Positions 8,051 through 17,695 are shown, counted from the first letter of the stretch. The stretch: 34,273 nucleotides of DNA from Prevotellaceae bacterium (GCA_031262995.1 JAISGR010000027.1:1-34273); one strand, 5' to 3'. Notes: generated by a model from the letters alone, not told the origin. Numbers and translations: made by a program.

Positions 8051-9103
8051 ATGAACGAAGAAAAATACATGTATCGCGCCTTACAGCTGGCACGAAACGG
8101 ATTGTGTAACACCCCCCCTAATCCGATGGTGGGGGCAGTTATTGTACACGAAGGGAAAATTATCGGCGAGGGGTATCACGTGCGGTGCGGCGAAGGACAC
8201 GCCGAGGTGAATGCCATCCGCTCGGTCGGAGACGAATCATTGCTGCGGCGTTCCACACTCTACGTCACGCTGGAGCCGTGTTCGCACCATGGGAAGACAC
8301 CGCCGTGTGCCGACCTGATCATCGCCAAGCAGATACCGCGCATCGTCGTGGGGTGCCAAGACCCGTTTCCCGAAGTGTCCGGACGAGGCATTCGCATGCT
8401 CCGCGAGGCAGGGCGGGAAGTGACGGTAGGTATGCTGGAGAGTGAGTGCCGACACCTCATCCGACGCTTCATCACCTTTCATACGCAGCGCCGTCCGTAC
8501 ATCACGCTGAAATGGGCAGAATCTGCCGACCGCTTTATTGATGTGTGCCGCACCGGCGGTACACCGGTCATACTCTCCACGCCTCAGACTTCCATGCTGG
8601 TGCACAAGATGCGGGCAGCGCATTCGGCAATTCTGGTGGGCACCCGTACGACGCTGCTCGACAATCCGTCGCTGACGGTGCGCCGCTGGCACGGTCGGTC
8701 GCCTGTCCGGCTGGTTTTAGACCGTACACGCTCGCTTCCCGCCGACTTGCACCTGTTCGACGGCAGTGTGCCGACACTGGTCTTTACCGAACAACCGACG
8801 CCGGCGTCTCTGCCGCTACATTTGCCGACGCCGACAGGTGTGGAGTATATTCCGCTGGATTACAGTCGCGACATCCTGCCGCAGTTGATGCAAGTGTTGT
8901 ACCAACGCAAGTTACAATCTCTGCTGGTCGAAGGCGGCAGCACACTGCTGCAATCGTTTATCGACGCAGGGTTGTGGGACGAGGCTGTGATAGAGGAAAG
9001 CCCGATGCGGTTGCAGTCGGGTGTGCCGGCACCGGTCATCAAAGGGTACACGACGTTGGAAACAAGATTCGGGCGTATCTTCCGCTTGGTTACAGCAATT
9101 TGA
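8051..9103 (+). CDS. ribD: Bifunctional diaminohydroxyphosphoribosylaminopyrimidine deaminase / 5-amino-6-(5-phosphoribosylamino)uracil reductase
   Basis: TPPNPMVGAVIV, GHAEVNAI, LEPCSHHGKTPPCADLI deaminase motifs; reductase C-terminal domain ending ...VEGGSTLLQSFIDAGLWDE. ORF also open from 8045. Confidence 0.95.
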   Translation: MNEEKYMYRALQLARNGLCNTPPNPMVGAVIVHEGKIIGEGYHVRCGEGHAEVNAIRSVGDESLLRRSTLYVTLEPCSHHGKTPPCADLIIAKQIPRIVVGCQDPFPEVSGRGIRMLREAGREVTVGMLESECRHLIRRFITFHTQRRPYITLKWAESADRFIDVCRTGGTPVILSTPQTSMLVHKMRAAHSAILVGTRTTLLDNPSLTVRRWHGRSPVRLVLDRTRSLPADLHLFDGSVPTLVFTEQPTPASLPLHLPTPTGVEYIPLDYSRDILPQLMQVLYQRKLQSLLVEGGSTLLQSFIDAGLWDEAVIEESPMRLQSGVPAPVIKGYTTLETRFGRIFRLVTAI

Positions 9104-9704
9104 ATTCGTACCCCTCTTCCTTCAGAAAATCCAAGGCACGCGGCAGGGCATACTGTAGATTCCCCGTATCCCACGACTTTCGGGAGTCGTGGAAGGTGAT
9201 GATGGAGCCGTTGCGTGCATAGCGCATCACATTGGCGAGCACCTGCGGTCCGCGCAGCTTGTTGCTGTAGTCGCGCGTCACCACATCCCACATCACAATG
9301 GTATAGGTGCGTTTCAGCACAAAGTATTGCGCCCACCGCATGTGTCCGTGCGGCGGACGGAAGAGGTTGGTCTTCATCATCTCATTGGCTTTGTCGGCAT
9401 TGTCCAGATAGTCGCCCGACCAATGTTCGAATCCGCGGATATGATTGTAGGTATGGTTGCCGATGCGGTGCCCGCCCTCCTGCACCAATCGGAAGATGTC
9501 CGGGTGTTTGCGGATGTTGTCTCCCACCATAAAGAATGTAGCCTTCACCGCATGTTTATCGAGCAACTCCAGTACCCATGGTGTTACCTCGGGGATGGGA
9601 CCGTCGTCAAAGGTCAGGTAGACTGCCCGTTCGTCGGGATTCATCCGCCAGAGGGCGGTGGGATATAGTTTGCGTACAAACTCGGGGGGCTGCTCAATAA
9701 ACAT
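9090..9704 (-). CDS. Polysaccharide deacetylase (NodB) family protein
   Basis: YLTFDDGPIPEVTPWVLELLDKHAVKATFFMVG...GNHTYNH...FRPPHGHMR. 3' end overlaps ribD by 14 bp. Confidence 0.92.
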   Translation of the reverse strand: MFIEQPPEFVRKLYPTALWRMNPDERAVYLTFDDGPIPEVTPWVLELLDKHAVKATFFMVGDNIRKHPDIFRLVQEGGHRIGNHTYNHIRGFEHWSGDYLDNADKANEMMKTNLFRPPHGHMRWAQYFVLKRTYTIVMWDVVTRDYSNKLRGPQVLANVMRYARNGSIITFHDSRKSWDTGNLQYALPRALDFLKEEGYEFKLL

Positions 9705-9740
9705 ATATATAATGGTGTAGTGCTTGCATCCTTCATCGAA

Positions 9741-12700
9741 TCATTGCATGGAGGCACGCATTGCCTGGGCACGCTCCAGACACATCTGGTAAAGTTCATC
9801 GAACTTGCCGTCGTAGAGCGATTCCTGCTTGGAGTGGTAGGTATGCATCTGCTTCACAACGTCGTTGAGCATCGGCAGGTAGTAGCCGATGAGGTTCTGC
9901 CAGGCGTCCAGAAAGCGGTTGTCATCCAAGCTGAGATACCACGTGATGTACTCTACCGCCATGTCTGCCACTGCCGTGGCGATGCGGTCGGCGCTGTCGA
10001 GGTCGTTCAGCTTGTAGTACGATTCCGACATCTCCATGGCTCCGTTTTGGATGTGATAGGGTACGTTTATCGCCGGAATCATCTTCTCTGCGTAGTCGAG
10101 CACGGCTTTTGCCTTGTCCGGCTTGTTCTCCTTGAGCAACTGACCGGCAAGCTGGGCAAAGATGCGTCGGTGCGAATAGCACATGCGCATCACATTCTCG
10201 TCCAGGTAGATGCCGGGCTTGTCGATGCCGCCAAACTTGAACTTGTGCATCAGGTTGTCGTACATCTTGTCGGTGTCGATGAGGAAATCGTTCCGTGAGT
10301 TCTGTTTGATGTCGAACGGAGTGAAGCGATAGGCAAGTCCCTCTTGGATGAAGTGGTTCTGCATGCCCAGGTAATTCTCCGATCCTACGCTGATAGCCAT
10401 GTAGATGGGGCGTTCCCAGTTGGCTTCGGCGAGCATCTCGAGCATCATCAGTTCGCTCTTGTAGAGCGCCGGTTTCCCTTTCAGGGAGATGTGCATGTAG
10501 TCGGGGATGCTGTCGCCCGGTATCATCATGCCGCTGCGGCGTACCGCCTCCTTGTCTACCTTGATGACAATGCTGTCGGTCGGTATGACTTGCAGGTCTT
10601 TATGCTTGCCGCGCACCCAATACTTCAGGATGTTCTTCAGCTCGTACGGATTCTCTCCCCACTCTTTCTCGATATTAGTCAGCACTTCGGGGTTGCCGTC
10701 GAGGTTTTGCTTGCGGGCATTGGCGTAGATTTCGTCTATTTGCTTCTTGTAGCCCGGCTTCACTTGCACGTAGTCGTTGGTTCCTTCTACGTATTCCATG
10801 CGATCCCACGAGATGGGCAGCGAGGGCGAATCGTAAGCGGGACGCTTCATCTGGTCGATGTACCAGTCGGTCTGCAGGTAGCTCAGGTTGCAGGTACGGG
10901 CATCGGTGCGGAAGCCTTCGGTCTCCTGATTGTACCACAAGGGGAAGGTGTCGTTGTCGCCGTTGGTATAGATGATGGGGTTCCCCGTTTCGGGCAGCGA
11001 CATGAGGTAGTTCTGTCCGAAGTCGCGGCAGACGTAGCGTCCGCTGCGGTCGTGGTCGTCCCATGTCTGCCCGACCATTTGGAGGGGTACCAGCAGACAA
11101 GCCACGGTGGCAAGGATAGCTGCCGGCAGCTCTTTCATCTTGACATAATGTCTGAGCAGCTGCACCACTCCTGCCACGCCCATGCCTATCCAGATGGCAA
11201 AGGCATAGAACGAGCCGGCATAGGCGTAATCGCGTTCGCGCGGCTGGTTGGGGGTCTGGTTGAGGTAGAACACAATGGCAAGTCCGGTCATGAAGAAGAG
11301 GAAGAATACCACCCAGAATTGCTTGGCTCCGATCTGGTCTTCATAGTGAATCTGCTCGTAACCGATGCGGCGGACGCCCGAACGGGTGCGGAAGATTTGC
11401 CACAAGAGTCCTATCACGCCCAGCAACAGGGGCAATCCGTAGAACACGTTGTGTCCCTTGTTCTCTTTCAACAGGGTTGGCAGCAGGGTCTGGTCGCCCA
11501 CCAACCGGTTGTCGATAAAGGAGATGCCGGTAATCCAGTTGCCCTTGTCCGCTTCGCCGTTGCCTTGCAGGTCGTTCTGCCGTCCGACAAAGTTCCACAT
11601 GAAGTAGCGCCAGTACATCCAGTTGACCTGATACTGAAAGAAGAATTTGATGTTCTCCCATTGTGTGGGCATATTGACGGTGACCATACTGCCGCAGTCG
11701 TCGAAAGGAACGTCGTACCCCTTCATGTTTGTCCAGAGGCGGTATTCGTCGGCATACTTCGAGTCGTACATACGGGGGAAGAACATGTTCTGCGCGTAGG
11801 TGTATTCGATCCGTCCGGGTATCTCGATGTAGCTGTCCTTTTCGTCGGGAGTGGCTTTCTCCTTGCGGATATATTTGGTGCCTTCGCTACCGATGCGGTA
11901 CCGGCAATAGCCGTCTTCTACGTCGAGTGCAATCTTCGACGAGAATGCCTGCCCGTAGAAGAGCGGACGGGTTCCGTACTGCTCGCGTCCGAGGTATTCG
12001 CCCAGGGTGAAGATGTCTTCGGGAGAGTTCTGATCCATGGGCGTGTTGGCTGCCGAGCGAATCATGATGAGCGCATAAGAGGAGTAGCCCATCACAATCA
12101 GCATGGTGCAGAGCAAGCCGGTGTTCAGCGTACGTGCCGACACGCGCAGGCTCTCCTTGATGGCTGCCTGCGTTTTCGGGCGGAGGTAGAAGAGCAGTGC
12201 GGCGATCACGATGATGCCTGTCACCACCGATGCGACGCCGTGTCCGTAGAACGGGATGCCCAGCATGGCGATGGTAACGACAAACGAGAGCGCCATGCGC
12301 CCTTTGCTTTTCTCCGCATAACTTTCGTACACACCCCACACGAGTGCGGCTGCCAGCAGCACGACATAGACCACCACGCCGGTATTGAACGGCATGCCCA
12401 TCCCGTTGACAAACAGCAGTTCGAACCAGCCGCCTATCTTCACGATGCCCGGCACAACGCCGTAGAGCACAACCGCCACCAATACGGCTGAACCCAGCAG
12501 TGCCAGCAGCGAGCCTTTGGCATTGGCGTGGGGCACCTTCTTGTAGTAGTACACCAGCACGATGGCAGGCAGACAGAGCAGGTTGAGCAGGTGCACGCCG
12601 ATGCTCAAGCCGGTGAGGTAGGCTATCAGGATGAGCCAGCGGTCGGAGTGCGGCTCGTCTGCCACATCCTCCCATTTCAGTATCAGCCAGAACACAACCG

Positions 12701-13163
12701 CCGTAAAGAGAGAGGAGAAGGCGTAAACCTCGCTCTCCACCGCGCTGAACCAGAACGTATCGCTAAAGGTATAAACCAGTGCGCCGACGGCTCCGCTGCC
12801 CAGCACGGTGATGATCTGTCCGGCAGTGATGTGCTGCTCGTCCGCAAACACCAGCTTACGTACCAGGTGGGTGATGCTCCAGAAGAGAAACAGGATACAG
12901 GCACCGCTCATCAGGGCGCTCATGTAGTTCACCATCTTTGCCACGGTGGTTGCGTCGGCGGCAAACTGCGTGAAGAAGTTTGCCATCAACATGAAAAACG
13001 GAGCGCCGGGCGGATGTCCGACTTCCAGCTTGTAACCGGTTGTGGTGAACTCCGGGCAGTCCCAGAAACTGGCGGTGGGTTCGATGGTGAGACAATAAAC
13101 CGTGGCTGCAATCAGGAATACGATCCAGCCGGTGAGATTGTTGAGGGTTCTGTACTGTTTCAT
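9741..13163 (-). CDS. DUF2723 (TMEM260-like, GT117) multi-pass membrane protein, putative glycosyltransferase
   Basis: 1140 aa; N-terminal TVYCLTIEPTASFWDCPEFTTTGYKLEVGHPPGAPFFMLMANFF motif; many TM segments. Confidence 0.88.
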   Translation of the reverse strand: MKQYRTLNNLTGWIVFLIAATVYCLTIEPTASFWDCPEFTTTGYKLEVGHPPGAPFFMLMANFFTQFAADATTVAKMVNYMSALMSGACILFLFWSITHLVRKLVFADEQHITAGQIITVLGSGAVGALVYTFSDTFWFSAVESEVYAFSSLFTAVVFWLILKWEDVADEPHSDRWLILIAYLTGLSIGVHLLNLLCLPAIVLVYYYKKVPHANAKGSLLALLGSAVLVAVVLYGVVPGIVKIGGWFELLFVNGMGMPFNTGVVVYVVLLAAALVWGVYESYAEKSKGRMALSFVVTIAMLGIPFYGHGVASVVTGIIVIAALLFYLRPKTQAAIKESLRVSARTLNTGLLCTMLIVMGYSSYALIMIRSAANTPMDQNSPEDIFTLGEYLGREQYGTRPLFYGQAFSSKIALDVEDGYCRYRIGSEGTKYIRKEKATPDEKDSYIEIPGRIEYTYAQNMFFPRMYDSKYADEYRLWTNMKGYDVPFDDCGSMVTVNMPTQWENIKFFFQYQVNWMYWRYFMWNFVGRQNDLQGNGEADKGNWITGISFIDNRLVGDQTLLPTLLKENKGHNVFYGLPLLLGVIGLLWQIFRTRSGVRRIGYEQIHYEDQIGAKQFWVVFFLFFMTGLAIVFYLNQTPNQPRERDYAYAGSFYAFAIWIGMGVAGVVQLLRHYVKMKELPAAILATVACLLVPLQMVGQTWDDHDRSGRYVCRDFGQNYLMSLPETGNPIIYTNGDNDTFPLWYNQETEGFRTDARTCNLSYLQTDWYIDQMKRPAYDSPSLPISWDRMEYVEGTNDYVQVKPGYKKQIDEIYANARKQNLDGNPEVLTNIEKEWGENPYELKNILKYWVRGKHKDLQVIPTDSIVIKVDKEAVRRSGMMIPGDSIPDYMHISLKGKPALYKSELMMLEMLAEANWERPIYMAISVGSENYLGMQNHFIQEGLAYRFTPFDIKQNSRNDFLIDTDKMYDNLMHKFKFGGIDKPGIYLDENVMRMCYSHRRIFAQLAGQLLKENKPDKAKAVLDYAEKMIPAINVPYHIQNGAMEMSESYYKLNDLDSADRIATAVADMAVEYITWYLSLDDNRFLDAWQNLIGYYLPMLNDVVKQMHTYHSKQESLYDGKFDELYQMCLERAQAMRASMQ

Positions 13164-13256
13164 TCGGATGAAAATACGTGAGATTTGATGTTTATTACGG
13201 ACTGACTCAGCCCTGTAAATGCAGCCAATTATATCATAATCACCGCAATTGGGCGC

Positions 13257-13264
13257 AAATATAA
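13257..13264 (-). promoter_or_regulatory. Bacteroides -7 element (TATATTTG) for the DUF2723 gene
   Basis: caaatata on + strand, about 95 bp upstream of the start codon. Confidence 0.45.
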
Positions 13265-13536
13265 GTATTATAAATGAATATCTCTTATCGCCTCCTGCTT
13301 CTTTGTATTATTTACCTCATCCGCAATTGCCCGCCCGACGGGCAGTCGCCGCAGCTGTGCCGCCCCATGCCACCCATTCGGTCTGTTTTTCGACGAGCGA
13401 ACATGTCCCGGTTGCCTCGTCCGTTGCGACGGGTTTGCCCGCAGTTACCGATTGCGGATGCCACAGCCTGTTAATCTTTTTCTGAATCTGCTTGCGACAA
13501 GCCATCGTTGTTCACGGAGATGCCCTACAATGCCTT

Positions 13537-13649
13537 CAGGAGGGGGTGAAGTAAAGTATACGACTGTACGCGGTAAAGTATACGACCAGACAGGCTCAGG
13601 TATACGACCGGACAAGGTCAGGTATACGACCTTGCCGTGCCTCCTCCTG
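13537..13649 (+). repeat. Degenerate 22-bp-period GTATACGAC array (4 units) inside a 10-bp inverted repeat
   Basis: GTATAC at 13556, 13578, 13600 and 13622 (all steps 22). Flanks caggaggggg 13537-13546 and cctcctcctg 13640-13649 pair with one G-U. Terminal hairpin CAAGGTC-aggtatac-GACCTTG. Confidence 0.75.
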
Positions 13650-13828
13650 TCAATGCCCTGTTGTCCTTCAGGTATTGTCAGTATAATTCATCTTACCAAG
13701 TCCTGTCGGGCACCGGATGCCACCCTGTCAAAGTAACGATACGGTAGTGGCGTAGCTCTTCCTCAACCCGCAGCTTAGGTAGCGTCCACCTTATTTCTTA
13801 TATTTAGTTGTTTTTAGTAATCAGGTAT

Positions 13829-13859
13829 ATTGTATAATTAAGTTCGAGTTGTATCTTTG
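13829..13859 (+). promoter_or_regulatory. Bacteroides promoter (ATTG-N19-TATCTTTG) for the V4R-kinase operon
   Basis: TATCTTTG 13852-13859, 55 bp before ATG 13915. Confidence 0.55.
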
Positions 13860-13914
13860 CCACGCCTTTAACCACTTGCTGATAATAACTAATTTTATTT
13901 ATAACTAAGAGTTT

Positions 13915-14427
13915 ATGGATGGATATAATTTCTCATGGGACCAACTGGGCGATATTCAATTAGGACGTCCGAACCTGGGTCCACACACCACTGTTGCCGT
14001 ATACCGGCTGATGCAATACACCATGCGTGCCGTGCTGGAGAAGGAATACGGCGACGAACGTACCCGCGAGCTGCTGGTGCTGGCAGGCAAAGTGGCAGGT
14101 ACCGAGTTCTGCAAGAACATGCTCGATGTCTCATTGCCCCTCAATCAATTCATCGCACAGCTGCACGACCGGCTCATCGACTTGTCGGTAGGCATTCTGC
14201 GCGTTGAAGAGTCGGATGCCGAGAATCTGGTCTTTCTGGTAACGGTCTCCGAAGACCTGGACTGCTCGGGCTTGCCCCTCAAGGGCGTGACCGTGTGCGA
14301 CTACGACGAAGGCTTCATCGAAGGCATCTTCGAAGTCTATACCGGCAAGGTGTTTCGCGTCAAGGAGGTTGATTGCTGGACGACGGGCGAACGCACCTGC
14401 CGATTCTCCATCAAACCCAAAGAGTAA
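13915..14427 (+). CDS. V4R (4-vinyl reductase-like) domain small-molecule sensor protein
   Basis: EGFIEGIFEVYTGKVFRVKEVDCWTTGERTCRFSI is a typical V4R C-terminal signature. Confidence 0.75.
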   Translation: MDGYNFSWDQLGDIQLGRPNLGPHTTVAVYRLMQYTMRAVLEKEYGDERTRELLVLAGKVAGTEFCKNMLDVSLPLNQFIAQLHDRLIDLSVGILRVEESDAENLVFLVTVSEDLDCSGLPLKGVTVCDYDEGFIEGIFEVYTGKVFRVKEVDCWTTGERTCRFSIKPKE

Positions 14428-14447
14428 CCACCAATCTTCCGGAGTAA

Positions 14448-15566
14448 ATGACCGAAAAAGAGCACGCCATTGCCGGACAACTCATCCAAATCGTCAACCG
14501 GATCATAGAAGGCAGACCGCATTTCCCGCTCGAAGTTGACGGTTTGGAGGGTATCGAAGACGATACGTTCCGAACGCTCTCCCTGCAAACCATCGAAATG
14601 GGACGGGAATATCAGGAGGCTTACAACTTCCTGATGGAGCTTGCTGCGGGTAAGCTGTACACCGAATCGCCGCGACACAATAACATGGTGAGTCCCTTCA
14701 AGCAACTCCACTCGGAGCTGCGCTACCTCACGTGGCAGATCAAGGAGATTGCCAACGGCGACTACGACCAGCATGTCACCTTCTCGGGTGACTTCTCCGA
14801 AGCCATCAACAAGATGATTCTGGCGCTGCGCGAACGCAAGGTGCTGGAAGAACGGCTCAACGAGTCCAACAAGACCAAAGATAAACTCTTCTCCATCATA
14901 GCACACGACCTGAAGAACCCGTTCAACTCACTGCTCGGCTTTGTACAGATATTGCAACAGGAGGTGGAGAAGGAGCAGCCCGACATCGCCCTGGTGCGCG
15001 AGTTTATCCATGTGCTCGACGACTCCATCTCGAAAGCCTACGACCTGCTGATCAATCTGCTGGACTGGTCGCGCCTGCAACGCAACCGCATCACCATCAC
15101 CCCGGTGGACAGCAACCTGAACGAGATTGTGACTTATGCCATCCGCGTCGGTTCCACCACTGCCGTCGAAAAGAATATTGCCGTCAACTACCTCACCCCG
15201 GGCAATTACCCCGCAGTGACCGACGGCGCCATCATCAACGTCATCCTGCGCAACCTGCTGGGTAATGCCGTCAAGTTCACCCCCAACGACGGACACATCG
15301 ACGTCTCTGTCCACCGCACCGACACCCGTTACGAAATCTCCGTCAAAGACAGCGGCATCGGCATCCGACCCGAAGACCTCTCCAAGCTGTTTCGTGCGGA
15401 TGTGACGCACACCACAGCCGGCACCAACAACGAAGCCGGCACCGGACTGGGACTGATGCTTTGCAAGGAGTTTGCCCACAAACTGGGCGGAGAGATATGG
15501 GTAGAGAGCACCTACGGGGAAGGGAGCAAGTTCACCTTCACGATACCCGCATCGCCTGCTTCATAA
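14448..15566 (+). CDS. Sensor histidine kinase, apparently without TM segments
   Basis: HAMP-like WQIKEIANGDYDQHVTFSGDFSEAINKM; H-box IIAHDLKNPFNSLLGF; N-box NLLGNAVKFTP; G-box DSGIGI...GTGLGLMLCKEF. Confidence 0.92.
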   Translation: MTEKEHAIAGQLIQIVNRIIEGRPHFPLEVDGLEGIEDDTFRTLSLQTIEMGREYQEAYNFLMELAAGKLYTESPRHNNMVSPFKQLHSELRYLTWQIKEIANGDYDQHVTFSGDFSEAINKMILALRERKVLEERLNESNKTKDKLFSIIAHDLKNPFNSLLGFVQILQQEVEKEQPDIALVREFIHVLDDSISKAYDLLINLLDWSRLQRNRITITPVDSNLNEIVTYAIRVGSTTAVEKNIAVNYLTPGNYPAVTDGAIINVILRNLLGNAVKFTPNDGHIDVSVHRTDTRYEISVKDSGIGIRPEDLSKLFRADVTHTTAGTNNEAGTGLGLMLCKEFAHKLGGEIWVESTYGEGSKFTFTIPASPAS

Positions 15567-15601
15567 AAAAAGGAGACCCTCCCTCACGGGACAGTCTCCT
15601 T
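15564..15601 (-). terminator. Intrinsic terminator of mdh (possibly bidirectional)
   Basis: AAGGAGAC (15570-15577) / GTCTCCTT (15594-15601) stem with inner CCC/GGG. Followed on the - strand by TTTTTTT. Confidence 0.85.
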
Positions 15602-15644
15602 GGTATGAGCAAATCTCATAAATGATAGTGTATTTATCTTCGTT

Positions 15645-16586
15645 TTAGAGTGCACCCACTTGTTTGAGTGCATCATTGGTGTTGCGCACGGCTTCGGCGC
15701 TTGCCTTGAACTTGGCTTGCTCGTCGGCATTCAGCTTGATGTCGACAATCTTCTCGATGCCGTTCTTGCCCAGGATCACCGGTACGCCGATGCAGATGTC
15801 GGATACGCCATATTCGCCTTCCAGATATACCGAGCAGGGAATCATCTTCTGCTGATTGTGCAGGATGGCTTCGGCTACGAAAGCGCCTGCCGCACCCGGT
15901 GCATACCAAGCCGAAGTGCCCAGCATCTTGGTCAGTGTGGCGCCGCCTACCATGGTGTCGGCTACGACTTTATCCAACTGCTCTTCGCTCAGGAGCGTGC
16001 TTACCGGCTGTCCTTTGTAGGTAGCCAGCCGTGCCAGCGGAATCATTGTGGTGTCGCCGTGTCCGCCGATAACGATGCCTTCCACTTCGTTGGCGTTGCA
16101 GCCCAAGGCTTGCGACAGGTAATATTTGAAGCGTGAGCTGTCCAGTAATCCGCCCATACCGATGATGCGGTTGCGGGGAATGCCCAATGCCTTTACCGAC
16201 AGATAAGTCATTGTGTCCATCGGGTTGGCGATAACGACCAAAACAGCATTGGGAGAATATTTCAAGATGTTTTCTGCAACACCTTTGACGATACCGGCGT
16301 TAACGCCTACCAGTTCTTCGCGCGACATGCCCGGTTTGCGGGGCACACCCGAAGTGATGACAACCACGTCCGAACCTGCCGTCTTCGCGTAGTCATTGGT
16401 GCAACCCGTAACCACTGTATCAAACCCCAGCAGTTGTGCCGTCTGCATCATATCTATTGCTTTACCTTCGGAAACGCCTTCTTTTACATCCAGCATTACT
16501 ACTTCGTCGGCCACTTCATTATAAGCCAACACATTGGCACATGTAGCACCTACGTTACCTGCACCCACTACGGTTACTTTTGACAT
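15645..16586 (-). CDS. mdh: Malate dehydrogenase
   Basis: VTVVGAGNVGATCANVLA; TSGVPRKPGMSREEL; GGHGDTTMIPL. Confidence 0.96.
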   Translation of the reverse strand: MSKVTVVGAGNVGATCANVLAYNEVADEVVMLDVKEGVSEGKAIDMMQTAQLLGFDTVVTGCTNDYAKTAGSDVVVITSGVPRKPGMSREELVGVNAGIVKGVAENILKYSPNAVLVVIANPMDTMTYLSVKALGIPRNRIIGMGGLLDSSRFKYYLSQALGCNANEVEGIVIGGHGDTTMIPLARLATYKGQPVSTLLSEEQLDKVVADTMVGGATLTKMLGTSAWYAPGAAGAFVAEAILHNQQKMIPCSVYLEGEYGVSDICIGVPVILGKNGIEKIVDIKLNADEQAKFKASAEAVRNTNDALKQVGAL

Positions 16587-16641
16587 AATCTTTAAGTTTT
16601 TGTTATACCTGTTTTATCTATCCCTTATTATTAAGGTGGCG

Positions 16642-16649
16642 CAAAAGTA
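16642..16649 (-). promoter_or_regulatory. Bacteroides -7 element (TACTTTTG) for mdh
   Basis: caaaagta on + strand, ~56 bp upstream of the mdh start. Confidence 0.5.
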
Positions 16650-16720
16650 CAACGTCTGCCTTCATTAAAGAAAATTTTCCATAATAATTTTAGTTAAAGA
16701 ACTTTTAGAACAGAACTACT

Positions 16721-16753
16721 TTTCAAGGATTTAACGATTAAACACTATTTTTG
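16721..16753 (+). promoter_or_regulatory. Putative promoter TTTC-N21-TATTTTTG abutting the start codon of the coiled-coil protein gene
   Basis: TATTTTTG 16746-16753; ATG begins at 16758. Confidence 0.5.
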
Positions 16754-16757
16754 CGGC

Positions 16758-17630
16758 ATGAAAAGAAACACACCCTTTTTCATCATCGGTAGCCTGCTTC
16801 TGATAGCATTGATAGGCGTCACGTTCTTGTTGTTTTCCGAGAAGAAAGCCAATCGCGAGTTGGTCGAAGAGTTCCAGTTGGACAAGCAAGAGTTGGAGAA
16901 CGAATACACCCGGTTTGCCCAACAATATGACGAGTTGCGGCTCAACGTCTCCAACGACTCCCTGTCGCAGCTCTTGGAACGGGAACAGATCAAGACCCAA
17001 CGCCTGCTCGAAGAGTTGCGTACCGTCAAGAGTACCAACGCCGCCGAGATACGCCGACTCAAGAAAGAGCTTGCCTCCATGCGACAGGTCATGGTAAGCT
17101 ATATCAACCAGATAGATTCGCTCAACCGCCTCACCACCCACCAGAAGGAGGTGATTGCCCAGGTGACAAGGCAGTACAACACCGCATCCCAACAAATCAG
17201 CAACCTCACCGAAGAGAAGGAGAACCTGAACAAGAAGGTCTCCCTCGCCGCCCGGCTGGATGCCACCAACATTCAGGTCATGCCCGTCAACAAGCGCGAC
17301 AAGAAAGCCAAGAAAGTAAAAGATGTGGTGAGGTTCAACATCCACTTTACGCTGGTGAAAAACATCACCGCCCCCACCGGCGAGCGAATCCTGTACGTAC
17401 GCATCACCAAGCCCGACAATGGCGTACTGACAAAGAACCCCGACGATACTTTTGACTACGAAAACCGCTCGCTGGGCTACTCCATCAAGAAATACCTGGA
17501 GTATAACGGCGAAGAGCAAACCATCACCGTGTACTGGGACGTGGCAGAGTTCCTCTATGCCGGCGACTACCGCGTCGACATCTTCTCCGACGGTGCACTG
17601 ATCGGTTCGCAAACCTTTACGCTGAGCTAA
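16758..17630 (+). CDS. Conserved membrane-anchored coiled-coil hypothetical protein
   Basis: N-terminal TM FFIIGSLLLIALIGVTFLLF; long coiled coil (QLDKQELENEYTRF...); C-terminal beta-rich domain. Confidence 0.8.
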   Translation: MKRNTPFFIIGSLLLIALIGVTFLLFSEKKANRELVEEFQLDKQELENEYTRFAQQYDELRLNVSNDSLSQLLEREQIKTQRLLEELRTVKSTNAAEIRRLKKELASMRQVMVSYINQIDSLNRLTTHQKEVIAQVTRQYNTASQQISNLTEEKENLNKKVSLAARLDATNIQVMPVNKRDKKAKKVKDVVRFNIHFTLVKNITAPTGERILYVRITKPDNGVLTKNPDDTFDYENRSLGYSIKKYLEYNGEEQTITVYWDVAEFLYAGDYRVDIFSDGALIGSQTFTLS

Positions 17631-17695
17631 AAGACCTCTTAGCTGCCATCAATCAATGAAATCCATTGCCATTAATCAATTAAATCCATAAAAAT

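Noticed and set aside
8112-8118. C7 homopolymer near the ribD 5' end as a phase-variation switch
   Set aside because: It encodes the conserved TPPNPMVGA motif in frame, so the tract is explained by protein conservation.
10344-12491. 715-aa + strand ORF opposite the DUF2723 gene
   Set aside because: Antisense shadow ORF caused by GC-rich codon periodicity; low-complexity His/Val/Asp-rich translation, no motifs, no promoter.
13226-13253. CCAATT...AATTGG inverted repeat in the DUF2723 gene leader
   Set aside because: Only 6 bp with a 16-nt loop in AT-rich DNA; expected by chance.
13249-13485. Short + strand ORFs in the 13.2-13.5 kb intergenic region
   Set aside because: Three overlapping frames of similar length, low-complexity translations, no promoter or start context favouring one.
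16731-17612. 293-aa - strand ORF opposite the coiled-coil protein gene
   Set aside because: The sense ORF has a clear TM and coiled-coil pattern and a promoter; the antisense frame is a shadow.
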